DNA of 64,000 bases from Ulva prolifera (GCA_023078555.1 CM041204.1:4618430-4682429); one strand, 5' to 3'. Shown: positions 36,362-49,018, counted from the first letter of the stretch. Notes: a model not told the origin generated them from the sequence alone. Program-made: numbers and translations.

Positions 36362-36418
36362 AATTTACAAAAGAGTGAACGGGAGAAAACACTGAAACCG
36401 AATCTCATCCGAATCAAC
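36362..36418 (+). repeat. Micro-element copy
   Basis: TTTACAAAAGAGTGAACGGG followed by AAACCGAATCTCATCCGAAT; a 6-nt deletion lies in the middle compared with 34612-34675. Only a weak 6-bp flanking match is seen. Confidence 0.6.
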
Positions 36419-37747
36419 TTCAACACACATACAGCCAAAGTACGACATACGGCGATCGATGCCACATGCCGCCACAGGACAGTGGGCATGATATCGGCTT
36501 CGGTTTGCTCTTCCATGCGCGCATATATATGGGCCCTGAATGCAGGAGGCGGCAATGGCCACGTGGCATATCATGCAGTGCCGCTTTGAATTCGACCACT
36601 CTAGAGATCTCAAGTAACTTTCGACCATGCATGCAGATAGCAGACGTGGTCAATTGGGTTTGTTGTGTTTGGCTGTCCTCCTGCCACGGACATTGCCATC
36701 TAGGATTTCTTTCTTTTCCTGCGTTTTTTGGGCAGTTGGCCTATTTTGTCGTGCAGCTGCTGCCGCACGAGCTGGAGGTGCTGCGGAGGTGCATTTGCGC
36801 ACGTGCCTCGAGATCTGCATGCATTGCTCACATTTGCGGGCGGCGTGATGTGCCTGATCTCGTTATCAAATCTCGTGTCGGTTTTCTGGGCTCTGGACGT
36901 ATCTTCCAGTCTCAGTCAGTCTCGCTCTAGAGGACTGAGTATTAGGGAACTTGCGAGCTGGTTCGGTGTTGGTTGCTTGACTCACGTAGGCGTCTGATGA
37001 GGCCCTTTGGCAAGGCCGCAACATGTTATGCCGGTCCGTGATGTTCATGTAATAGAGCATCAACCAGTGATCTTTCTACCTCAGTATACAGCTGGGTGTC
37101 GACGCGTCGACAAGTCTTGACGCGTCATGACGATGCAGCTTGACGACGCGCATGCTTCGTGCACATCATGAGGGCGTACTGTATCGCATTTGCCTGAATC
37201 GATTTCGTCGACCGAGTCGCACTCGTCAGTACGAGGCAGCGAAGGCGTATGAATGTGTGGTCTGACTGTATGCGACTGCAGGCATGCCCGCGCCGCTACG
37301 GAAGGCGCCGGCCGCGGTGCACGGTTGGACGCATGTGTACAACGCGCGCAACGGTATGCCGGCCGATACGCGTTTCTGTCGTATTCACGAACCCCGCGTT
37401 ATCTCATGATCTCCACGATATCAGATATACTGCCTTCCGGCACACGTACAGCCTTTCAGCCGCGGGCGCGAAGACGTTGGTACTAGTGCACTGGCATGCG
37501 GGCCGGACACAATAAATACGTCTGCTCGCCGTACACTTTCCACGCCAGCTCTGCAATTCTCGACTGTGTATTCCTCTGCGACTCGGACACTCGCACAGCT
37601 ATAGTATCCGCATTCGCGACCGCAGCCAGCCGCGGACGCAGCCAGCCGCAGATCCAGATCCTTGGCCCAGGCCTTTGCTAGTGTCACACTCCCCGCGCGC
37701 CTCCGGCCTGACCTGTTGAGCCGTCCACCACAGCAACCAAGAGTACC

Positions 37748-37772
37748 ATTACAAAAGATTCAACGGGAGTAG
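37748..37772 (+). repeat. Micro-element fragment just upstream of the racemase start
   Basis: ATTACAAAAGATTCAACGGG matches the 5' part of the family with changes, and ends about 20 bp before the ATG at 37789. Confidence 0.4.
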
Positions 37773-37788
37773 ACCCAGGGTGTGAAGT

Positions 37789-39403
37789 ATGGAGTCCCAT
37801 CTTTCGAAAGCCATCGACTCGATGACCCCCCAGGCGCGACACAAGCTGATGCGCATCGCTGACCACCTCACCATGACACTCCGGAAGTCCGACATGAAGC
37901 CCTCTACCGAAGACGGCGTGCCTGAGGCCTCCGTGACCCAGCCCATGCTGGGTGTTGTGGTTCTGGACTATGACTACGAGCCCGCGATTGGCGACATCGA
38001 CCACCCAGGGTCGTACTCGTATCCCGTGCTCTACCGCAAGGTCCCTGGACTGACGTTCGAGCTGTGCCAGGCTGGCGGTCACACTCCCGAGGTCGTCCAG
38101 AACTTCAAGGACGCGGTGAAGTGGCTCGTGGAGCAGGGCTGTGACGCGATCACGGGCGACTGCGGCTTCATGTACTGGTACCAGGAGCACGCCCGGGCCA
38201 TCACCGACCGCCCCATCCTGCTGTCCGCGCTGTGCCAGCTGCCCGCCGTCGCGCCGGCGTTCGCAGACTACGAGGTGAGCTCGCAGCTCTCTCGGGCTGC
38301 CCGCAGACTCATGGATTCACGTCATGAATTCATGCCATGACCTTCTGTGTCATGCCATCAGTGATCTCAGACGATCTTCTAGCTGTGAGTGACCTGCAGC
38401 TAGCTGGGGCGGTGTCAGAATGTCTCACAAAACCACTCCCAAGGCCGCTCTCCCAGTGAGAATTCGAATCTGAGATATCTCAGATCTTCAGAGCTCAGCT
38501 GTCAATACTTGTCACCCCACTGAGCTGCTTCTTTCTGATGTTGTTGTTGCACTGCATCATGATGCTGCAAGTGCACTGCGCAGTCATCAGGCTGCATGTT
38601 GGGTGCACCCGGGGCCCAACACCTCATATGGAGTATACGGTGTCCTGTGCAACATGGCATGAATATGCAGACAAGGATATGTGCATCATGACGCGTTCAC
38701 CTCCATATCATCAGCCCACAGCTGCATACAGATTTGCTGCATCACATCCCTCTGGCATGCACCCAGGCCCATCATATCATGATGTTATGGACATTCCACC
38801 ATTGTGGAATATGGTGACCACTCTAGTTCCTAGATCCTCTAGCTTATTCAGTCACTTCCGTGGTTGTTGTGCTTGCAGAAAATCGCCATCTTCACTGCCA
38901 ACGGGAAGTCCCTCGCGCCGATGCTTGACCTGATCAAGAGCAGCTCTGGCATCGACCTCGAGTCAGACCGCTACATCATCGTCGGCTGCGAGAACGTGCC
39001 GGGCTTTGACGCCGTGGCCAACGGCGACCCCGTCATCTACGACGACGTTGCGCCGGGCATGGTTGACATCGCAAAGAAGACCCTCGCTACCAACCCGGAC
39101 GTCAAGGCGTTCCTCTTTGAGTGCACCGAGCTGCCGCAGTTTGCGGACGCCGTGCGCGCCGAGACGGGGCTACCGGTGTACGACTCCATCACGTGCACCA
39201 ACGCCTACATGTCCGGGTTGATGGACAACCCCCGCTTTGGCCTGAACGAGTGGCAGGACGAGGCGGAGGACGCGCAGGAGTCCCGCAAGCAGCACAAGAA
39301 GGGCTGTAAGCACAACAAGAAGCACGGCCGTGGCCGCAAGCACGCGCACAGGTCAGTGGAAGACATCGTCTCTGCGCTCCATGTGCTCCTGGAAGGCCAA
39401 TAG
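37789..39403 (+). CDS. Aspartate/glutamate racemase-family protein
   Basis: Exons 37789-38274 and 38879-39403 (phase 0, GT-AG, 604-nt intron) encode 336 aa. The two half-domains each carry the family's catalytic-type Cys: AITGDCGFMYWYQ in the first and FLFECTELPQFADAV in the second. SLAPMLDLI and YDSITCTNAYMSG are also typical. Members interconvert D/L amino acids or related acids by a two-base mechanism; the substrate cannot be read from sequence. The last about 45 residues are an unusual Lys/His-rich tail (RKQHKKGCKHNKKHGRGRKH), not part of the fold and possibly metal- or nucleic-acid-binding. Codons are strongly C/G-ending compared with flanking DNA, which suggests high expression or a transferred gene. 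The ATG at 37789 is the first in frame. Confidence 0.8.
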
Positions 39404-40440
39404 GTTGTTTACTCACTTGCCACCTGTTGAACAAGTGAAGCAAGATACTGACAGACTATAATGACCCATCATCAGTGCTGACTAGTATCGCCTTCGGGCG
39501 CCCCTATTATTATATTCCTGCCAGTGGGCCCTACTAGTAGGTCCTGCAGGTGCCACACATGTGACCATGGCACTGTGCCGATGTGTAAGATTGAAACGTA
39601 TTGATGATATCAGACATTTGGTGGTACCACATTCCCAAGTAAGTCTTGAAAACTCTGAACAACCGGGCCATGTGCCGCCCAGTCGTCACACTGATCAGCT
39701 GCCTGCTTGTGGCTACCTTGATGCTCATTGAACTGCTCACACCCCAACGCTCCCACACCAGGGCCCTTACCGCGAGATACACAGCCTAGCTCGAGCTCTT
39801 GATCAAGACTCTGCCAGTTGGGAAACAAGGCTGCTTCAATTGTTAGCCCACTGTGTTGCACCTATGGTCAATGGGTTGACAACGTACATACGGGTTGAGA
39901 GTACAGTATTTTGTTCATGACTTGATGACATGTATGCACAGGAAAAGCGTTCACATATGCATGCTGAAGGCATGCTGGCAGACAGATGGCGCACGGGCGG
40001 GGCTGTGACACGGACTCATGCATGCCTCCACATGGGTAGGGCTTGGTCTGCCACTGGATGGCATGTACAGTGTACATGTTTCTACGTGTGGGTAAGCGGA
40101 CCTGCTGTGGGGGCTGGTGTGTGCGGGTAGAGTTTGTTGGTGCTTATCACAGGCACGGTGAACATCGACGACCGGTCTGGGCGTCAGGTTCTGCTTGTGC
40201 TGGTTGTAGCGTGGGTGTGTGTAGTTGGGTCAGTGGTCGTGTACCCATGTTCTGGCAATACCCGCGGGAACACTTTCTGACAGGGCTCATAGTATTCGCC
40301 CGCTTCACTGCCATTCACTCAAAGATCAACACAGGGGCGTGATGCACAGGCGCGTGGCGCCTGATGTGACGCCGGCCTGAACTGGTTGGCTTCTGTACTT
40401 GCATGACAATGGGATACATACGTGGCATCGGTGATATCAG
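39404..40440. other. Intergenic, nothing supported
   Basis: Short frames only. GT-rich stretches near 40080-40260 have no recognisable product. Confidence 0.4.
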
Positions 40441-40700
40441 GCCTCCATTACAAGGATAAAGGAGGCGAGGCGGGCGTGTGTTACAAGGACAAAGGCAGCA
40501 AGGCGGGCAGCACCGCGAAAGAAGCAAGCAGACGAAGCACACACCCAGACACCCACGCACGCAACACCCACCACGCCCAGAAAATCCAACACGCGCGCAG
40601 CAAACGACACAGACCCGCAGACCGCCAAGCACACACCCACACACCCACACACGCACGCACAGACCCCACGGCCCACACACAACAACACAACCTGTTGCTG
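40441..40700 (+). repeat. CA-tailed dispersed repeat, head duplicated
   Basis: The head at 40477-40514 (TGTGTTACAAGGACAAAGGC then GGCGGGCAGCACCG) is preceded by a partial tandem copy of itself from 40448 (TTACAAGGATAAAGGAGGCG). It is followed by CA-rich sequence to about 40700. A further fragment (GGCGAGGCGGGCGTGTGTGA) lies near 40974-40992. Confidence 0.7.
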
Positions 40701-41700
40701 TTGCTCTCCTGCTGCGTGCACATTGCGTTGTACGTGCTCTCCCTTTTGGTCCTGGCGGTGCTACTGGCCCCTCCGGCTTTTCCCTTTGTAACACACAACA
40801 ACACAACCGCTATCACCACAACTTGTGTTGAACGCCCGCCGCCGTACGACAGGGCCACACCCACACGACAGGGCCACACCCAACACACTGCTGCCTGAGG
40901 CCGCCCATCATGGCCACCCGACTGCCGGGGGCCGCCCTAGCCCCAAACCCCCCCCCCCCCTCCCCCCCAGAAGGCGAGGCGGGCGTGTGTGATCGGCTCA
41001 ATGACAGGCCCTGGCCTGTGCACACCATGGATGCATGAGCTATATGGACAGTGTTGTAGTGACTTGCAGGGTGCCATAACGCTTTCATGTGTGCAGTCAC
41101 CACCTGGTCGGAGTATGCCCAAACTGTTGGGAGCTGCTCCAACGACAGTTGATCATCTGATTGATATCTGTTGCCCAAACTGTGGTGCAGCTGCAGATCT
41201 GCAGATCTGCCGGCTGTGTACACATATGCGGCAGATGCAGCCACCAAGAAACGTCTTGATGATGCTATGATGCGCCCTATTAGTGTGCCCGATGTCATCT
41301 CAGTGGCAATGCCTTCAGCACATGCCCGACGCAAGTCCCTGCAGCGCAGCTGCATGCATGTGCGAAACTCAATTCGGCAGTGCTCTCAACGATGCCACAG
41401 CCCCGGTCCCGGCGCGCGGGTTCACGTTCCCTCTGCAAAGCCTTCGCAGTATTATCGTTGCTGCCCCCACTGCCATGCAGTGTGCAAGTAGGTGTCTGTT
41501 TCCCAGGCGCCTCGGCCCGTGTGAGAACGTCGAAGAAACATGCACTTTGACAGCTGATCATGAACGAAGCTGAGCTCATACGACAATATTCCAGACCATT
41601 ATTAGCTTTCAGCCCTCATGTCACCATTCGCGGGCAACAGTCGGTTGTTGCGCAATCACACCTGAAGCCTGTCCATGCTCCAGTGGCCTACTGTTCGAAC
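40701..41700. other. Upstream region of the Pol I factor-like gene
   Basis: A hydrophobic plus frame near 40690-40800 continues from the repeat and is probably not a gene. Between 41080 and 41560 several plus frames have acceptor-like starts, including one encoding PNCGAAADLQICRLC, so 5' exons of the downstream gene may lie here. I could not fix them. Confidence 0.3.
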
Positions 41701-41739
41701 GGCTGTCGCGATCCAGCGTCGATTGAGATATGGGAACGA

Positions 41740-44700
41740 CTCAGATCGTACAGGTTATTGCAGCTTGCTGTCTGGTCAACGCTGTCCCTGTGGTCTGTCC
41801 CGCTACCTGCAGCTCTGCAGCATGGCTATTGTGCAGGAGCCTTCGTGCTGCAAATCTGCAGTCACGCACGTACAACACGGACATACCAAGACCAAGCATT
41901 CCAGACAGATTACTGCAGAATCTGCTACAAGAATCGACATCACCGGACTTGGTCATCTCACGCCGCAACCTGCAGGGATGCAGAGTGGCAACTATTGGCA
42001 CCAGATGGGGCCAAGTGATCATCGCTGCGAGTGGTGCTCGAGGTAAGCACACTTCGACGCCAGACTTGTAGCAACGACTCAATGCAATGCTCTGCGGTTC
42101 TAAAGGCGAGTTCGCGCAGGTGACATGCTCGCTGTGACATCCAGACCGGATGATGAAGCGGTAGAGCACCAGACTGTCCTGCTTCCGTGCATGGACTGCC
42201 CGTTGCATGACATCCTCCCGGCAAGCAACGTCTGCCGCGGCTCAGGCACGCCTGCAGCAGAAGCATCGAGTTCACGTCAGGCGTCTGTCGAGAGCACACT
42301 CGTGGCTGTGCGGCATGCCCTGGGAATCTCGATCCTCACTGTATCCATTCCGACTCAAGTCTCGGAGTACCCTCCAAATGCCCATGTTGATGTCTCTCCA
42401 ACATTCTTCATCCCTGCAGCGATGCAAATCACAGCTACACTCTGGAATCCTCTCATTGCGGGGGAGCTTTTGTACGCCTGTGGGGATCTCTCTCTGCACT
42501 CATTGCAGCTACCACCTCATGGCAGCAATTGCTCTCCCGGCGCACAACGCGGCATTGTACCTGAGGTGGGCATCCCTCAACCACGCTGCGTGGTCAGCTC
42601 CCTCTCCGCGTCGCACGTGATGATCCCCAAGAACACAATCGCTCTGGCAATCCTGTCCCATCCACGCAGAGTCTACCTGGCCACCGCTTCCACAGTCTAC
42701 TATACCGATGTACGACCCTCTAAAGCATTTTTGAAGCTGCCTGCGATGCGGTGATGCTGCAGTGCCAGCTCCTGATGCCAGCTGCTGCAACCATGTGCAC
42801 TATGTGAGTTTGGTCTGCTGTCGGCGGCAGCTGCTGCAGGCAAGGCACATCACATCTGGCACCAAGCACTACACAGTTCACAAGCATGCTCACCTTCCGC
42901 CGTTGCCGTGCCTACTCGCTCCCATGACAACCTCGCTGCACTGCAGATCGCATACGCTACAGTGGCCATGCAGAAGCCAAGCAAATGGAAGGAATTGCTC
43001 ACCACCGACCCCACGTTCGGCAGCATAACTTGCTTGCAGGCAGCGCCATGGAGAGAACGCCACGCATGCAGCCCTAAATCCAAGCAGTCTGGAACTTCGG
43101 ACAACCACCACAAGTTTTCGTACGTGCCGCTACGGGAGCACCTCCGCCACATCCTCTTCATCTCATGCAGCCACCGCCTGCTTGTGTACGATGTGCGTGA
43201 CGTGGGCGCTCCAATCCTATCTGGGGCTGTTCCCCGCTCCGTCGGGGACGCCGGGTGCCTCAATGTCCAGCTGTGCGAGTGCCTCGTGCCCTTTCCGGCA
43301 GAGCCGAGCTCATCGCATCCTCCCACGGACGGTGCCTCAGGTTCCGCCGCTGGCGGCGACCACGGCGCAGGTCCCGACCGCAGAAACATGAAGACTTGGC
43401 GGAAGCGCCAGCGGGCATCTGTGGCTACTCATGGAAGCGGGGGCACGGCTCAAGGGGGGCCCGAGGGGGGCCCGGCCGCGCAGGGTGCACCGCGGTGTGC
43501 GGGGCGCCCGCATGCTGTCGTTGCGCTGGGCCACATGACGGCGGCCTGCCGCGGCTCGGGGCAGCTCTTCACCTGGTCAATTGCGCTGGCACCGCCGCTG
43601 CGTGGCCTGCTCGTGCGCGAACACGGCGGTGGCGGTAAGCGATTGCGCCGCGGCGCTGGCACCGCGGACGCTCAGCAGACGAGCGTCTCTCAGACCGATG
43701 CGGAGGACCACGACGAGGAGAAGGGCGGTGTGGAGGCGTTGCTGTCAGAGATGATGGCTGACAAACCGGAGCCGCGGGTGCGGGTCGACCCCGTGCTGCT
43801 GCCGACCCTGCGCATCGAGGCCGGGGCCCAGCCGGACAAGGCGGAGCGAGGCGGCGGCGCCGCCCTGAGCCTGCCCTGGACCTTCTCCCACGCCGCTGCG
43901 GCAGTTTGCTTCGGGCCAGCGCGGGTGTTTGGGTTTCCGCTGCGTGCACACCTGCATGCGGACGCCATGGCGTTGCCGGACCTTGCTGCAGCGGAGATCT
44001 GCGCCGCTACAGCGCCCGCAGTGGACCGGGATGAGGGTAGGAGTGACGCCAACGCTGCGTCCGTCAAAGATGGCGTTGATGCTGGTGGGAGTGATGGGGG
44101 GGAAGGGGTGGAAGGCAACGAGGGGTCAGATGACGAGGACGCAGAGGAGGCAGAGGATAGGAAGGCCCCACAGCGTGGCCGGTATTCGCCCGCGGACATG
44201 ATCGCGATGCTGGAAGGCGGCACGGACAGCTTAGGGGCTGTCTTTGATTGGCGTGGCCGTCGGGGCGGCTGCCAAGATGCTTCATCCGGTGATCAGGGGC
44301 TGGAGGATCATGACGAGCGTGCTGTGTCGGTCGACGATGTTACAGCAGATGACTTGGTTGCGGGAGCGAGGCTGCTGGAGAAGGCATGGGCAGTCGGCGA
44401 CGGCGTGGCATGCTTCACGGAGCTCATGCGCATGCTCCCGGGACTGCACGTGCTCCGGGGCCTGATCACCGGCAGCGCGGTCGTGCAGGAGTTTGCCTGG
44501 GGGACGTGGGCAACGGGGGAGTGGCCCGAGAGGCTTGAGGTCCACCTCTGGCACCCCGATGTGCATGTGGACACGGGAGAGATGCGGAGGGAGGTCAAGC
44601 TGGCAGGCGTGCCGTCGCGCCGCGGCAATTTCCACGGCGGGCCAGGACGGCGCAAGCGCATACACACCCCAGTCGATACCCTCCTCCAGGTTGCAGACGA

Positions 44701-45931
44701 CCTGCAGTCGTGGAAGGTCGGGTGCACGACATGCACCGGCCAGCTCCGTGGGTGGTGGGGGCTGTGGAGCTCTGAACCGCTGAGCATCGCCCGGGCGGTC
44801 CATTGGCTTGGGGCTGACGAACGACAGCTGCTGGGAGCGCAGCTGGACGGCAGTCCCAGTGACAGGAGACGGGACAGTGAGACCCCAGAGGCCGCAACGG
44901 TGCACAGCTGGCCGTTTGAAGAGGTGGAGATGAACGAGGCAGCAGGGGCTGCGCCGGCTGTTGTTGCAGCAGCAGTGTCAGGGCTCCTGCCGCACATCCG
45001 AGGCGCGCTGAGCGCCGCGGACCTGTGGGCTGCGGTTCTGATGCTGCATGCGCGCGTCACCGGCGGCGCGGAGCTGGAGGCGGCGGAGGCCGACATTGCG
45101 CAGAAGGTGCGTGAGGACCGCGGCTGGAGGCTGAACGCCGGCCGGCAGCAAGCGGTGCTGGCTCTCCCGAAGGGCCTCCCGGAGCATTTCTGCGGCCACG
45201 TGTGCCCACAGGAACTCGGAGGCGCGCCCATGTACCTTCTGGAAGAGCCCGAGCCGGAGTCAGGCGATGAGGGTGCTGGGGGGCAGGCGTCGATGGACGA
45301 CACACAGGCGCGGGAACGTGTGGCCGAGCTGCTGGAGGGACGCGCCGTCGAGGAGTACCTTCTGGGTGGGGAAGTGCCGCAGCAGCTGCCCGGGAAGGTC
45401 ATCGCTGCGTCGTCCCGGGTGTACGCAGGCCTCAACAAGAACACGAAAGTGAAGCGGCAGCGCGAGAAGGCAGACGTGCTGCTAGAGTGTGGACTGCGGC
45501 AGGAGCCGGGCGACGGAGGGGCGGGCGGCATCGGGGCGGGGACAGTTCTGGCGTGGCTCGTTCACGGCCTGCGCGGCATGGGCGACACATGCCACCTGCA
45601 GCTGCACTGCGTGAGCCACCCGTGGTGGCTCGACAAGGCGTCTCTGCTCCCTGGTGGCCACATCCTGCGGCGTATGGCCATCCGCCAATGCGGGGTTGCT
45701 GTGTCGGGCGAGTCTGCGGCAGACGCCGAGGCGCAGGACGAGGGTAGCGGGACGCACCGGCTGCCCGGCTGCGATCTATCGCATTGGGTGCTGCTGCCAG
45801 CTGGAAGTAGGTCGCAGTCCCGGCGGGTCAGCGTGCATTCCAGGCATCAGCTGCAGATGGGGCCGGGGCAAGTGGTGGCGGAGGGTGACGGGGTCCTCGA
45901 GCGCCTGCAGGAGCTGATGTCGCTGTGGTAG
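41740..45931 (+). CDS. Probable RNA polymerase I initiation factor subunit, TAF1C/Rrn6-like
   Basis: Last three exons are phase-consistent: about 41740-42042 (5' limit uncertain), 42120-42709 and 42947-45931 (TAG). Two stretches match the WD-like propeller signature of TAF1C/Rrn6 proteins: LSHPRRVYLATASTVYYTD and HILFISCSHRLLVYDVRDV, each an address-like strand ending in a D-x-R step. The 995-codon last exon also contains GHMTAACRGSGQLFTWS, then long Gly/Ala/Glu/Asp-rich inserts typical of fast-evolving Pol I factors, and a helical C-terminus. In animals and yeast the homologues place TBP at the rDNA promoter. Assignment rests on propeller motifs only; another propeller protein is possible. 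GC content of the last exon is very high. A splice from GT after 45925 to a small downstream exon near 46378 is conceivable. Confidence 0.45.
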
Positions 45932-47514
45932 CGGTGGCGGATGTGCAGGCAGCCGCCCTGGTGCTGCTGTTGCATGCCAGCGTTGCAGTCTACTGCCGTT
46001 CCGGGCTGCGTGGACTTGCTCAGCTGGCTACGGGGGAGTGGCCGGGGCAGCGTCTGAGCGTGTGAGCAAGTGGCAAGTACGGAATGCAGGCAGCTGACTG
46101 TGTGCGTGTGCGCTGAGCGTGCATGCCGATGCGAGGTACTCAAGGTAGTGCCCATGAAGCGCCTCAGTGCACAGGATCGCCGAGGGATTTAGATGAGTCG
46201 GGTGCGTGTCAGATCTGGTTAGCACTGCCCGCATGAGAATTTTGACCGGGGGCGCTGGCGGGCAAGTCGAATCCATGTACACCCAGCTGGGCGAAAGTAT
46301 GATGTAATTGTGTTGTTCTATTCCGCGGCCTTATGGGGGAAAGCAGTAGCTGCCTTGTCAATGTGTGGCATTCATGCAGGTGCCAGAAGTCAGTTGTGCA
46401 GCGACTGCAAGGAATAATCGCTCTGGTGCATTTGCTGCCGGAACTGCTGTCGGCAGAGGCAGCAGCAGACGCATCAGGGAAGGGTAGGTGGGGCGCTGCA
46501 AGTGTGCGTGTTGGTGTAGTGCCCACAGCTGCTTGTGTCATTCGGACTCTGTGGCACAACAGAAGCCACAGGTTGGTGCCTCTTACTGTGAGCGCGCCTG
46601 GAAGGGGAGTAGCAAACTTCCTTAATCTTCTGAAGACCGACTTCCGAAGATCCTCACTTTTTTTTCATCCTCACAATTCTGTGTTCGATTGGTCGCTGCT
46701 GGTGCGCAAATGATGGCGTGCTGTGGCTTGACTGCCCATGCATGGGCATCTTGGCCCTCGTCTGGCTGTAGAAGCTCCCGCTATGGCTGAGACTATTTAG
46801 TCTGACTGGGCTCGGTCTCTGGTTGCATTTGAATATTCCAGCTGCTGTCCCGTGCGAAGCATTGACAGAAGCGCGGTGATCACAGAGCGTGAAGACGTGG
46901 TTGCAGGACGTAGACTCGCCTCAAATCATGGATAATTGCATGTCCATTTGTAAAGGTCACTGTTATATTTGCAAGCTTCCAGAGGTTAACTTGAATGGAA
47001 TCGAAGCATTGGTCTCTGCAATTCTGCTGTGATCTACTCGCTGCCTTTGGCTGCACACTTGTTGCCTGTATGGTTCCGATGACCACCTGGGGTGACTGCG
47101 ACTGCAGTCATATGTAGGGCGTCTGATGTCTCCTGCCATGTGTTGCAGTCCATGGCAGCACCTGGTCTTAGTCTTGATGACTTACAAGGCAAAACCAAAT
47201 TGAATTCATGAACCTGATTCTGGCCGCATGCTAACAAGAAGACATTTGGGCTTCAATCATTGGTTGTAGTTCACAGGAACTCGGGCCATTGCATGGCAGA
47301 GCACCAAGATACACAACAAAACATCGATGCCAGAACCTTCAGTACCTACCATTCATTCAGCAGGTGCGCATGCGACAGAAGAAAGTGGTGAGTCTGTCCG
47401 TATCAGGGCATCATCTTTCCATCACTTTTGCGGTCCTGGGATCAATGTGTTGCGCGACAACATGTCCAAGAATAGGTCGATGACTACTGCTGCACTGTAT
47501 CAATGGTTGGTGAA
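45932..47514. other. Intergenic, no supported gene
   Basis: A plus frame at 46333-46713 may be an alternative last exon of the preceding gene (acceptor near 46378). Otherwise nothing convincing on either strand. Confidence 0.4.
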
Positions 47515-48368
47515 TCACCAACCAAAGCTATCTACATTGACCTGTTCCCAGATGCTGCCCACCATGCGCACAAGATCTGCAGAAGAGAGTGCAATCACTT
47601 GATCTGCTGCGTGCACGATTTCTTGGACATGACACGACACAGGAGGCCAGACATCATATTCACATTGGAGGAGTGCGCAATTCTGGAACACCACGCAGCA
47701 GTCCCTACACATAGCTTACCTGGCAGGTCAGGGTCTCGCAACACATCTTGTAGGATGCTCCTTAGTTGATCCGAGCTCTTGATGCCCCCGCAGGAATGTG
47801 ATTGTGCAGCCCCTGCTTGCACGTTGGTATCGCCAGCGCTTATGCTGGAGATGTTCTTGGCACAGTCTGGATGTGACAGCCGGTCCATGCCACATAGGTC
47901 CTTCCTCAATTGATGCAGACTGTCTGTGAGCTGCTGCACGTCTTCTGATCGCTGAAACCGAAAGCACCAACTTCCCTGAAAGGTATCAGTGTGATGCTCG
48001 TGAGCAATTCTATGTTCCAAAACCACACATAATGGTGCAGACCCGACTCTCACATTTGTTCCGATGCTCGCTAGGCACCAGCAGCTACATGTTTGCTGCG
48101 GTGTCAGTATCTTGGGTTGAGGCTGACCAAAGTGCTGAAGAGTCCCAGTAGGTCCCTTCTCTGCTATAGTGATCCGGATGTACACCGTGTCCTTCACACT
48201 CACTAGAAGCAGGAGCGATGACTGTTCGATGGTAAGCCTTGCTTCGGCCAAAGCGTTGGATGCTATCCATCGTCGGCCCTGCGGCATTCCTGCGTCCTGC
48301 AGCTGTTTCGGAGACAGCGCCAAGTAGCCCCGCGCCACAAACGCAGATTCCTGGTTTACACCTTGCAT
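47515..48368 (-). CDS. Small PH-like protein resembling meiotic REC114/PHS1
   Basis: Exons 48368-48204, 47975-47720 and 47576-47515 join in phase to give 160 aa. The N-terminal half alternates strands and ends WCFRFQRSEDVQQLTDSLHQL, a PH-type last strand plus helix as in REC114. A Ser/Gly-rich linker follows. The C-terminus is an amphipathic helix with DVLRDPDLPDLVRMVGSIWE, like the conserved terminal helix (D..FP.FV..VE) of REC114/PHS1. REC114 with MEI4 promotes Spo11 double-strand breaks in meiosis. The match is by pattern, not alignment; an unrelated PH-like protein is the alternative. A further minus frame upstream (48614-48400, SLAFLVLGNGFAYCW) might be an extra 5' exon. Confidence 0.4.
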
Positions 48369-49018
48369 GATGTGCTGGATAGATAAGTCCAACTTCAGAT
48401 GTCTCCTGCTCTACTCCCGTGGGCTGGCAAACATGCCGCAGTGGTCATGCCAACAGTATGCGAATCCATTGCCAAGAACAAGAAAGGCAAGGCTGCAATT
48501 CGAACGCTTTCGATGGTGCAGTATTGAGCGGAATGTGATCAGCATGGACTTGAATTGAGCAACACGCGCAGATGTACTACACGGTCTCACAACTCGCCTT
48601 TGTTGATCGATCATGGCTACTGGAGGTCCCAGAATTAACACGCCAGCGCTTGAGCACTCGAGTCGGTGCTTAGCGGTCCGTTAAGAAATTGCTTGGTTGG
48701 AGTTCATACGCTGTCAGCCTCAGTGTCCAGTGGCCTGTCAAAGGGCTGCACCAAGCCTTTGATTGCGAAGCCAATTTGGATGCGTGACCCAACGCCTGCG
48801 ACCCTGTCTTCATAACATCATATTGAGCTACCGCGGTACTTCTGGTGTGCATTGGTTGTGTCTCGGTGTTGCCTCGCCTTCAGGTGCACGCCGATTCGCA
48901 GTTGTTGCAGTGCAGCAGGGCGTGTTGTTGCTCAGGACTGTCGCCTCATGACTGGTCGCACCGACTGAATCAAGCCAAAAGGGTTAATCTGCTTGTCCAT
49001 CGCCCAGAAGGGATCATC
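48369..49018. other. Short divergent intergenic region
   Basis: Lies between the REC114-like gene (-) and the zinc-finger gene (+) and may hold both promoters. See the note on a possible extra minus-strand 5' exon at 48614-48400. Confidence 0.4.

Larger units (their letters stand above)
31751..37780. other. Repeat-rich, gene-poor region
   Basis: About 6 kb with no convincing gene. It contains the micro-element copies, three palindromes and the short inverted-repeat element described separately, plus small palindromic clusters near 33205-33225 (GTACAAATTTGTAC, ACTCTTTAAAGAGT). A dispersed motif GAGTGAACGGG recurs through it. Confidence 0.55.

Noticed and set aside
40690-40830. Hydrophobic peptide after the CA-rich repeat
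   Set aside because: It continues the repeat frame, with no start or stop context and no conservation in the other repeat copies.
44308-45531. 407-aa minus-strand frame
   Set aside because: Ser/Ala/Pro-rich shadow of the 995-codon exon of the Pol I factor-like gene.
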